A stretch of 64,000 bases of DNA, taken from positions 19,872,365 through 19,936,364 of the forward strand of contig BTRK01000006.1 of NCBI GenBank assembly GCA_036245805.1, written 5' to 3'. Each line of letters opens with the position of its first letter. Position 1 is the stretch's first letter. Shown here in pieces: positions 1-9,778 of the stretch. The notes below the pieces were generated by a model, which was not told the origin of the DNA, searched no databases, and saw only the letters and a program-made list of their open reading frames with translations. The translations under genes and the position numbers were made by a program. This DNA comes from Pristionchus mayeri (lineage: Eukaryota > Nematoda > Chromadorea > Rhabditida > Neodiplogasteridae).

Positions 1-215
1 CAACCTATGTGTCATACGTGTCATCATACGTGTCATCATACGTGTCATCATACGTGTCATACGTGTCAACATATGTGTCATACGTGTCAACATATGTGTC
101 ATACGTGTCAACATATGTGTCATACGTGTCATCGTACGTGTCAAAATATGTGTCATACGTGTCATCATACGTGTCAACATATGTGTCATACGTGTCATCG
201 TATGTGACATCAGTG
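1..215. repeat. TGTCATACG minisatellite (left arm)
   Basis: Tandem 12/24-bp units of the form CATACGTGTCAT or CATATGTGTCAA run from the window edge to about 215. Long ORFs on both strands here (repeats of YVS, TCH or DTYD) are by-products of the repeat and are not genes. The mirror copy lies at about 14804-15122. Confidence 0.9.
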
Positions 216-333
216 TCAACGTACATTACACGTTGCATCCGTGATGTACATGCTAGCGTGCAATCCCTATCATGCTGTGTTTTTGCAAACTTCCCCGTTC
301 AACTCTCCGTATTTTCTGTTTCATACTACGATT

Positions 334-398
334 GCTCCATTAGCTCAGTGGTTAGCGCGTAGTACTTATAATGCTGAGGACGGGAGTTCGTATGGAAC
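334..398 (+). pseudogene. tRNA-Ile(UAU)-like sequence with truncated T arm
   Basis: The 7-bp acceptor strand GCTCCAT (334-340) pairs with ATGGAAC (392-398) with one mismatch. A box-like sequence TAGCTCAGTGGTTAGCGC follows, then an anticodon arm with loop CTTATAA (anticodon TAT). The T stem begins GGGAG then TTCG, but its 3' half is missing, about ten bases short of a normal tRNA. It is either a decayed tRNA gene or a tRNA-derived repeat head. The mirror copy is at 14644-14708 on the minus strand. Confidence 0.6.
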
Positions 399-810
399 AT
401 ATTTTGTTGTTATTCAACCGCACATATGTCTTCAACCTCTCAGGTCATATACTACGGTAAGTTTAGAGCTAACGCATGCATCGAACGTATGCGTCAGCAT
501 TAACGCATTTATACGCAGTAAACGCACGTGTTCACGTAAATGCGGGAATTTGTGTGTGTGTTTCTTGAGAATTCTTCCGTAAATGACATATTTTGTGAGG
601 GCTGAACCAAATATATGCAATTAAACGCTGTTAATGTAAACGTTTGATAAAAATTTAAATGTTCATACATGTTATATCCACGTGTCAACTTATGTTCCAT
701 ACATGTCAGCGTATACATCGTCAGTGTCAACGTATGCCTCATCGGTGCGTGCTAACGCGCAAGGCAAGGTGCAAAAACAACAAATAAATAGGTAAGTCTA
801 AGCTCTGACG

Positions 811-2566
811 GACGATGATGATGATGATGATGAAATGATGATGATGTGATGATGAAACGATGATGAAACGATGATGAACCAATGATGAAACGATGATGCG
901 ATGATTAAAGTCTAAGCTCTGACGTATCCATCAGACGGATCCGTTAAATGGTGCGTTAAACGTATCCTTCAAACGCATGACACAAGAAGAAGTACAACTC
1001 TTCACACACACACACTCACACTATCAACATAATATACATGTGTCATCGTATGTGTCACATTGCCTCATCGGTGTGTGCTAACGCGCATCCTTACCTCATC
1101 GGTGCGTGCTAACGCGCAGCCTTACCTCATCGGTGCGTGCTAACGCGCAAGGCAAGGTGCAAAATCAACAATTACATAGGTAAGTCTAAGCTCTGACGCA
1201 TGCGTCAAACGCACCCATCAGACGGATCCGTTAAATACGTGCGTTAAATACATCCGTCTAACGCATGACACAAGAAGAAGCACAACTCTTTCACACCCAC
1301 TCATACTTTATCAACATAATATTATATGTTTTCACTGTTGCACAACTCATGACTCCAAGGAAACCCGGAATGCGGTCAGAGGATCTCTTCCGATGACTCC
1401 GGATTTTATTGACATGCTGAATGGTCTTCATGCTGTTGACAGTCTTGAGCGCGTCGTAATCCGAACGAACAATGTTAGACTGGGTAACGGAAATGGTGAA
1501 CGGCGCATTCTTGAGGTGTGCAGTGACCATTTGCCGAGAGCCTCATGCATGAGATCCTTGGTTTGTATACTACCGTCACCATGCCTCTTACTGACCCTGA
1601 CAACTCTCTTCAAGATGCATGCTATTTCGCTGTTTCAATGCACTGTGTCAGTGCCAATCAGCCACCGTGTTGGCAGGTCTCTGCCAGTGACGATGATGAT
1701 GATGATGATGAAATGATGATGATGTGATGATGAAACGATGATGAAACGATGATGAACCAATGATGAAACGATGATGCGATGATTAAAGTCTAAGCTCTGA
1801 CGTATCCATCAGACGGATCCGTTAAATGGTGCGTTAAACGTATCCTTCAAACGCATGACACAAGAAGAAGTACAACTCTTCACACACACACACTCACACT
1901 ATCAACATAATATACATGTGTCATCGTATGTGTCACATTGCCTCATCGGTGTGTGCTAACGCGCATCCTTACCTCATCGGTGCGTGCTAACGCGCAGCCT
2001 TACCTCATCGGTGCGTGCTAACGCGCAAGGCAAGGTGCAAAATCAACAATTACATAGGTAAGTCTAAGCTCTGACGCATGCGTCAAACGCACCCATCAGA
2101 CGGATCCGTTAAATACGTGCGTTAAATACATCCGTCTAACGCATGACACAAGAAGAAGCACAACTCTTTCACACCCACTCATACTTTATCAACATAATAT
2201 TATATGTTTTCACTGTTGCACAACTCATGACTCCAAGGAAACCCGGAATGCGGTCAGAGGATCTCTTCCGATGACTCCGGATTTTATTGACATGCTGAAT
2301 GGTCTTCATGCTGTTGACAGTCTTGAGCGCGTCGTAATCCGAACGAACAATGTTAGACTGGGTAACGGAAATGGTGAACGGCGCATTCTTGAGGTGTGCA
2401 GTGACCATTTGCCGAGAGCCTCATGCATGAGATCCTTGGTTTGTATACTACCGTCACCATGCCTCTTACTGACCCTGACAACTCTCTTCAAGATGCATGC
2501 TATTTCGCTGTTTCAATGCACTGTGTCAGTGCCAATCAGCCACCGTGTTGGCAGGTCTCTGCCAGT
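811..2566. repeat. 878-bp tandem duplication (left arm)
   Basis: 811-1688 and 1689-2566 are two near-identical direct copies. Each starts with an ATG/GAT trinucleotide run, continues with 30-36 bp repeats containing CGGTGCGTGCTAACGCGC and modules such as GTAAGTCTAAGCTCTGAC, and ends in a roughly 300-bp unique block. ORFs of 60-115 codons recur in both copies and on both strands, but I see no splice structure or known domain, so I do not call a gene. Mirror: 12476-14231. Confidence 0.9.
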
Positions 2567-2763
2567 GCAAAGCGAACATGCTGTCGTAGTGTGCATCTGT
2601 CAAGAACAACACGGGTAGTATGTTATAGTTTATCATTTCAGGGGCGTTTTATCTTTTCAAGATCATATAATGATCAAAAGTATTAAATCTTTAACCTTCC
2701 GAAACGTCTTCGATATTCAGATATAACACTGTGTGGCCAATACACTGAGTGTCACCATTGATT

Positions 2764-3243
2764 CTAAGCAATTTTAACTAGAAATACTTGAATATCGAAG
2801 ACATCTCTGAAAGTTAACGGTTTTTTACTTTGAATCATTCCTGAAATATTTTTAGCAATCTGTTTTGCCACGTGTCCGCTGTGTCCATGGTAATTGACGT
2901 ACACATTTTTTCCACCGAACGTTGGTATTTCAGGATGTCCTACTATAACCGTGTATCTCCAAAGAGAACCCAATGATCCACAATGAATATTTAGTAGTTC
3001 TTGGAGAGCTATATAGAATCTTTCCTCATCAGAAATCTGCAGAGAAGTCTCATCCGGCCGTGGAGTAACACGAAATCCTTCGATATTGAGCGATCTCTTG
3101 GAAGGAGTATGCTGAACAGAAATCAAAATCTCGACTTGATACGGTGATTTATTTAATTCTGAAAGTTGAACATTTAAACATATAATATATAATTAAATCA
3201 TACCTGTGTATGAAACGCCGGCTTCGCTTGAGCTGTCAGTCAT
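2764..3243 (-). CDS. palindrome gene A, left copy (unknown 144-aa protein)
   Basis: Two exons on the minus strand: 3204-3243 (starts ATGACTGACAGC) and 2764-3158, joined over a 45-nt intron with GTATGA donor and TTTCAG acceptor. The frame stays open for 144 codons plus stop. The product is soluble-looking, with no signal peptide or membrane segment. Landmarks are EGFRV (residues 40-44), an IPTFGG motif, an AKQIAKNIS helix-like stretch and a C-terminal DIQVFLVKI strand. These landmarks recur in gene B next door, so the two are paralogues. I do not recognise the family. It is transcribed divergently from gene B across 249 bp. An identical-looking copy is at 11799-12278. The open frame in both arms argues for a real gene, possibly the cargo of a large mobile or selfish unit; that role is inference. 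Confidence 0.72.
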
Positions 3244-3492
3244 GCCAGATTTAATTAATAAAATACAGTACACTTATGACGCAACCGTAGCACACAAGGA
3301 CGAAAATCAAAGAATGATAATTTCTCGACAACGCTCGGTAAATTAAAAAAATGGGCGGAGCCTATTTTTTTAAAGTGGGCGGAGCCTAATTGTTTGCAAT
3401 ACATGAAATTTAAATCACTTTTTCATATTCATTGTTGCGTGCGGTTGTGTCATTCGTACTTTAATAGCCTACAGTTATCTCATCCTACTATC
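3244..3492. promoter_or_regulatory. shared divergent promoter with paired GC boxes
   Basis: This 249-bp AT-rich spacer lies between the start codons of genes A and B. It contains two direct copies of TGGGCGGAGCCTA (about 3352 and 3376), 24 bp apart, each preceded by an A/T run. GGGCGG is a classical GC-box core. The same TGGGCGGAGC string recurs elsewhere in the repeat (4232, 15599, 17987, and reversed at 5624, 7544 and 9506). Promoter function is inferred from position. Confidence 0.45.
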
Positions 3493-3970
3493 ATGGATCG
3501 CTTGCGCAGATCGTCACTTCAATCAAGACGATGCCAAGATTACTCCGAAAGAGGTATTATTTATTATTATTGTATACTTAACCAATCCTCATTTAGTTAA
3601 TCGCCAAGGTCTTTATCGTTTTAAGAACGCATATTTGCGTAGGATCTGTTCAAATGTTGTGTTGGAAGTCGAAGGTTTCCGTGTCCACACAACGAACCGT
3701 AGTATGCACAGTGAGACCGAATTTGCTACTGCAGTTCAGTCTCTGATCAACGATCAAGTTGGAGTTATTCCTGACAACTCTTGTTACATTGTACAGGTTG
3801 TTCACCGGAAGATTCCCACATATCTGGGAAATGCAGTATACAGCTTCCGCAGACCATCATCGGACGATACGTTGGCAATCGCTGAAGGCATTTCACAACT
3901 AATCCGAAGCGGTCATGAAATTTGGTATACTAGCAAAATAGACATTGAAGTAATTATTTTCAATATATGA
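3493..3970 (+). CDS. palindrome gene B, left copy (unknown 144-aa protein)
   Basis: Two exons: 3493-3553 and 3597-3970, with a 43-nt intron (GTATTA donor, ATTTAG acceptor). Splicing gives 144 codons plus stop, the same length as gene A. The N-terminus is arginine-rich (MDRLRRSS). The conserved core has EGFRV at residues 46-50, IPTYLG, AIAEGIS and a C-terminal DIEVIIFNI, which align in order with gene A. No signal peptide or membrane segment is visible, and I do not recognise the family. The intron contains the intact TA target (3573-3574) that is occupied by a maT transposon in the right-arm copy, so this copy is the uninterrupted allele-like version. If the element is mobile or selfish, A and B may act as a pair; that is inference only. 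Confidence 0.72.
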
Positions 3971-5098
3971 ATTGTATAGGTTCTGCATTGTAAAGTGTGG
4001 TATATGTTGTTTCTAATGAATAACTACGTAAATAGTGTAATAATAATAATATTGTGGAGCAATATTGAACTAAACATTGAACTTACTCTCCTCCGTGTTA
4101 CTTTTGTATTTACATTTTCCCTATCACTCAAGGTGAATTTGTCAAGAACCACACGGTTAGACTCGTCTCTAACGCACGTTCATGACACATGATCAATTAA
4201 CATCTTCGCATTTTACATTTCACAAAATAAATGGGCGGAGCTTCGAGGATTTCGGCTAAAATGCTTCAGTCTTTCCGAAGAAGTTCTGGAATTACCTGCG
4301 TTTCCCAAACGCGACAACTAACATACATGCGTATCGGCAAACTCCTAAGCCCTACAGTCAGACCTTTGCTCACTAAAACTAGCAACTCTCTTACTTTGCA
4401 TGATATTTTCCTCTCCATGATAAGTATAAGTGAACCTGCCAATAGGCATTGTAGGATAAAATGCTTGAAAGCGGATGTTAATGGTTTGAGTGAGAGGAAA
4501 ATGCGTATGACGCAAAATGGGCGTTTTAAGTGAGAGGAAAATACGTTTATCGCAAAAACGCAAAATGAGCTTTAAGTAGTTCGGGGATATGCTTCAGCCT
4601 TTCCAAAGCTGTTCTAGAGAACAGTAGAGTCTCCCGTACTACCCAAATGTAACTGCCCAAATATATGTGTGTCTGCTAACTCCCTAGCCCTACTGCAGTG
4701 CTTTGCTCACTTCCTCGAACAACTATCTTCATTTGAATGGTATTTCCCTTCCTATGATAAGTCTCAGTGAGACCATTAAGACCACTCGGGATACTCTTCT
4801 CCGGTATGTAGTTGCTTTTCCCGAGCGCCACAGCCAACATACATGTGTGTCTGCGAACTCCCAAGCACTGTAGTCATTGATTATGTGTCAAAAATAAATT
4901 TCCGTTTTATGCGTTAAGGTCCGTTCTTTACGGACATGGGTCCGTTTTATGCGTAAAGTTTCGTTTTTACGGACATATCTGCATTTCATGCTTAGTTGTT
5001 ACGGATAAATGTAGGTTATGGAAAATTTTTAATGGATTAAGTGTCATTGACATGCGTTTGACGTATAGATTGGATGTGCGGCATAGGTTGCATTTCAC
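3971..5098. repeat. diverged ~300-bp monomers, inner left arm
   Basis: No gene is supported here. The sequence is built of diverged copies of a block with an order like GGGCGGAGCTTCGAGG, TTCAGTCTTTCCGAAGAAGTTC, a CGTTTCCC-type box, CTAAGCCCTACAGTCAGAGC and a TATGATAAGT box. Blocks start near 4231 and 4580. Short ORFs recur on both strands because the DNA is repeated. The palindrome axis side ends at 5098, where sequence switches to the direct-repeat unit. Confidence 0.75.
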
Positions 5099-7018
5099 TA
5101 CATACCGGAGAAGAGTATCCCGAGTGGTCTTAATGGTCTCACTGAGACTTATCATAGAAAGGGAAATACCATGCAAATGAAGATAGTTGTTCGAGGAAGT
5201 GAGCAAAGCACTGCAGTAGGGCTAGGGAGTTAGCAGACACACATGTATTTGGGCAGTTACATTTGAGTAGTACGGGAGACTCTACTGTTTTCTAGAACAG
5301 CTTTGGAAAGGCTGAAGCATATCACCGAACTACTTAAAGCTCCGCTCATTTTACGTCAAACGCATTTCCTCTCACTTAAACAATTAACATTAGCTTTCAA
5401 GCATTTTATCCTACAATGTCTATTGAGAGGCTCACTTAGACTTATCATAGAAAGGAAAATAGCATGCAAAGTAAGAGTGTTGTTAGTTATAGTGAGCAAA
5501 GCTCTGACTGCTGGACTTGGGAGTTTGCAGATAGGCATGTATGTTGACTGTTGCGTTCGGGAAACGCAGGTAATTCCAGAACTTCTTCGAAAAAACTGAA
5601 GCATTTTCGCCGAAATCGTTGAAGCTCCGCCCATTGTGCGTAAAGCGCGCCCTATGGAGCACATCCAAATCTGCTTCAAATGCATGTTCCTCACGCTTAA
5701 ACCAATATTATTGGCTTTTCAAGTTTTTTTCCTACAATGTCTATTGACAGACTCACTTAGACTTATCATAGAAAGGAAAATAGCATGCAAAGTAAGAGTG
5801 TTGTTAGTTATAGTGAGCAAAGCGCTGACTGCTGGACTTGGGAGTTTGCAGATAGGCATATATGTTGACTGTTGCGTTCGGAAAACGCAACTGTTTCCAG
5901 AACGTCTTCGGAAAGACTGAAACATGTCACCGAAGCCATTTTGCGCAAAACACACCTATGAAACACACCCAAACTATACGTCAAACGTATGTTCCTCACA
6001 CTCAAACCATTGACATTGGGTTTTCAAGCATTTTATCCTCAAGAGAGTTGTTAGTTGTAGTGAGCAAAGCTCTGACTGCAGGGCGTGCGAGTTAGCAAAC
6101 ACATGCATGTTGGCTGTTGCGTTCGAGAAACGCAACTATTTCCAGAACGTCTTCGGAAAGGCTGAAACATGTCACCGAAGCCATTTTGCGCAAAACACAC
6201 CTATGGAACACACCCAAACTATACGTCAAACGTTTGTTCCTCACGCTCAAATCATTTATCCTCAAGAGAGTTGTTAGTTGTAGTGAGCAAAGCTCTGACA
6301 GCAGAGCGTGGAAGTTAACAGGCACACACGCATGTCGGATGTTGCTTGTGGGAAACGCAACTATTTCCAGAACATATTCCGAAAGACTGAAGCATTTCGT
6401 AAAAATCCTTGAATCTCCGTCAATTTTGCGTACAACGCACTCTATGAAGCACATCCAAGCTATGCGTCAAACGCATGCTCCTCCCACTTAAACCATTAAC
6501 ATCGGTTTTCAAGCTTTTTATCCTACAGTGGTTCTTGACAAGCTCACTGAGACTTATCATATAAATGGGAAATAGCATGCACATGCAGAGAGTCCTTTGT
6601 GGCAGTAAGCAAGTAGGGCTAGGGTGTTAGCAGACACATGTGTTTGACAGATTCGTACGGGAAACCCAACTATTTCCAGAACATTTTCGGAAAGACTAAG
6701 GCATATCACCGAAATCCTCGAACCATGAGAGTGAAATGCAACCTATGCCGCACATCCAATCTATACGTCAAACGCATGTCAATGACACTTAATCCATTAA
6801 AAATTTTCCATAACCTACATTTATCCGTAACAACTAAGCATGAAATGCAGATATGTCCGTAAAAACGAAACTTTACGCATAAAACGGACCCATGTCCGTA
6901 AAGAACGGACCTTAACGCATAAAACGGAAATTTATTGTTGACACATAATCAATGACTACAGTGCTTGGGAGTTCGCAGACACACATGTATGTTGGCTGTG
7001 GCGCTCGGGAAAAGCAAC
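5099..7018. repeat. 1920-bp direct repeat, copy 1 (palindrome loop)
   Basis: 5099-7018 is followed head-to-tail by 7019-8938, offset exactly 1920 bp. Only about three substitutions were noticed (for example at 6252/8172, and in 6810/8730). Internally it is a run of diverged monomers of about 230-320 bp. Each carries a GGAAACGCAACTATTTCCAG-like box followed by TTCGGAAAGRCTGA, near 5560, 5880, 6125, 6350 and 6657. No gene is supported. Confidence 0.92.
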
Positions 7019-8938
7019 TACATACCGGAGAAGAGTATCCCGAGTGGTCTTAATGGTCTCACTGAGACTTATCATAGGAAGGGAAATACCATGCAAATGA
7101 AGATAGTTGTTCGAGGAAGTGAGCAAAGCACTGCAGTAGGGCTAGGGAGTTAGCAGACACACATGTATTTGGGCAGTTACATTTGAGTAGTACGGGAGAC
7201 TCTACTGTTTTCTAGAACAGCTTTGGAAAGGCTGAAGCATATCACCGAACTACTTAAAGCTCCGCTCATTTTACGTCAAACGCATTTCCTCTCACTTAAA
7301 CAATTAACATTAGCTTTCAAGCATTTTATCCTACAATGTCTATTGAGAGGCTCACTTAGACTTATCATAGAAAGGAAAATAGCATGCAAAGTAAGAGTGT
7401 TGTTAGTTATAGTGAGCAAAGCTCTGACTGCTGGACTTGGGAGTTTGCAGATAGGCATGTATGTTGACTGTTGCGTTCGGGAAACGCAGGTAATTCCAGA
7501 ACTTCTTCGAAAAAACTGAAGCATTTTCGCCGAAATCGTTGAAGCTCCGCCCATTGTGCGTAAAGCGCGCCCTATGGAGCACATCCAAATCTGCTTCAAA
7601 TGCATGTTCCTCACGCTTAAACCAATATTATTGGCTTTTCAAGTTTTTTTCCTACAATGTCTATTGACAGACTCACTTAGACTTATCATAGAAAGGAAAA
7701 TAGCATGCAAAGTAAGAGTGTTGTTAGTTATAGTGAGCAAAGCGCTGACTGCTGGACTTGGGAGTTTGCAGATAGGCATATATGTTGACTGTTGCGTTCG
7801 GAAAACGCAACTGTTTCCAGAACGTCTTCGGAAAGACTGAAACATGTCACCGAAGCCATTTTGCGCAAAACACACCTATGAAACACACCCAAACTATACG
7901 TCAAACGTATGTTCCTCACACTCAAACCATTGACATTGGGTTTTCAAGCATTTTATCCTCAAGAGAGTTGTTAGTTGTAGTGAGCAAAGCTCTGACTGCA
8001 GGGCGTGCGAGTTAGCAAACACATGCATGTTGGCTGTTGCGTTCGAGAAACGCAACTATTTCCAGAACGTCTTCGGAAAGGCTGAAACATGTCACCGAAG
8101 CCATTTTGCGCAAAACACACCTATGGAACACACCCAAACTATACGTCAAACGTTTGTTCCTCACGCTCAAATAATTTATCCTCAAGAGAGTTGTTAGTTG
8201 TAGTGAGCAAAGCTCTGACAGCAGAGCGTGGAAGTTAACAGGCACACACGCATGTCGGATGTTGCTTGTGGGAAACGCAACTATTTCCAGAACATATTCC
8301 GAAAGACTGAAGCATTTCGTAAAAATCCTTGAATCTCCGTCAATTTTGCGTACAACGCACTCTATGAAGCACATCCAAGCTATGCGTCAAACGCATGCTC
8401 CTCCCACTTAAACCATTAACATCGGTTTTCAAGCTTTTTATCCTACAGTGGTTCTTGACAAGCTCACTGAGACTTATCATATAAATGGGAAATAGCATGC
8501 ACATGCAGAGAGTCCTTTGTGGCAGTAAGCAAGTAGGGCTAGGGTGTTAGCAGACACATGTGTTTGACAGATTCGTACGGGAAACCCAACTATTTCCAGA
8601 ACATTTTCGGAAAGACTAAGGCATATCACCGAAATCCTCGAACCATGAGAGTGAAATGCAACCTATGCCGCACATCCAATCTATACGTCAAACGCATGTC
8701 AATGACACTTAATCCATTAAAAATTTTCTATAACCTACATTTATCCGTAACAACTAAGCATGAAATGCAGATATGTCCGTAAAAACGAAACTTTACGCAT
8801 AAAACGGACCCATGTCCGTAAAGAACGGACCTTAACGCATAAAACGGAAATTTATTTTTGACACATAATCAATGACTACAGTGCTTGGGAGTTCGCAGAC
8901 ACACATGTATGTTGGCTGTGGCGCTCGGGAAAAGCAAC
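7019..8938. repeat. 1920-bp direct repeat, copy 2 (palindrome loop and start of right arm)
   Basis: Second head-to-tail copy of the 1920-bp unit. Its last 288 bp (8651-8938) also pair with the left arm as an inverted repeat, so one sequence belongs to both the tandem and the palindromic structures. No gene is supported. Confidence 0.92.
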
Positions 8939-9778
8939 TACATACCGGAGAAGAGTATCCCGAGTGGTCTTAATGGTCTCACTGAGACTTATCATAGGAA
9001 GGGAAATACCATTCAAATGAAGATAGTTGTTCGAGGAAGTGAGCAAAGCACTGCAGTAGGGCTAGGGAGTTAGCAGACACACATATATTTGGGCAGTTAC
9101 ATTTGGGTAGTACGGGAGACTCTACTGTTCTCTAGAACAGCTTTGGAAAGGCTGAAGCATATCCCCGAACTACTTAAAGCTCATTTTGCGTTTTTGCGAT
9201 AAACGTATTTTCCTCTCACTTAAAACGCCCATTTTGCGTCATACGCATTTTCCTCTCACTCAAACCATTAACATCCGCTTTCAAGCATTTTATCCTACAA
9301 TGCCTATTGGCAGGTTCACTTATACTTATCATGGAGAGGAAAATATCATGCAAAGTAAGAGAATTGCTAGTTTTAGTGAGCAAAGCTCTGACTGTAGGGC
9401 TTAGGAGTTTGCCGATACGCATGTATGTTAGTTGTCGCGTTTGGGAAACGCAGGTAATTCCAGAACTTCTTCGGAAAGACTGAAGCATTTTAGCCGAAAT
9501 CCTCGAAGCTCCGCCCATTTATTTTGTGAAATGTAAAATGCGAAGATGTTAATTGATCATGTGTCATGAACGTGCGTTAGAGACGAGTCTAACCGTGTGG
9601 TTCTTGACAAATTCACCTTGAGTGATAGGGAAAATGTAAATACAAAAGTAACACGGAGGAGAGTAAGTTCAATGTTTAGTTCAATATTGCTCCACAATAT
9701 TATTATTATTACACTATTTACGTAGTTATTCATTAGAAACAACATATACCACACTTTACAATGCAGAACCTATACAAT

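Larger units (their letters stand above)
1..5098. repeat. left arm of giant inverted repeat
   Basis: Read as reverse complement, this segment matches 8651-15041. Positions pair to a sum of 15042 outside the maT insertion and 13749 inside it. Only isolated differences were seen (for example one base at about 2333 against 12709, and one at about 570). Position 1 already pairs with 15041, so the true arm probably extends left of the window. Content from the outside in: a TGTCATACG minisatellite, a tRNA-like pseudogene, an 878-bp tandem duplication, a divergent gene pair, then diverged satellite-like monomers. Between 399 and 810 I see no gene. Confidence 0.93.

Noticed and set aside
5..362. Overlapping ORFs of YVS, TCH and DTYD repeats, with mirror copies near 14.8-15.1 kb
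   Set aside because: Pure translation of the 12/24-bp minisatellite in several frames; no gene features.
1291..2618. Duplicated 79-115 codon ORFs (MTPDFIDML..., MVTAHLKN...)
   Set aside because: They recur only because the 878-bp repeat recurs. Both strands are open, with no domain or splice structure.
4231..9518. Many 60-120 codon ORFs in the inner arms and loop
   Set aside because: Shadows of diverged ~300-bp monomers; frames differ between monomers.
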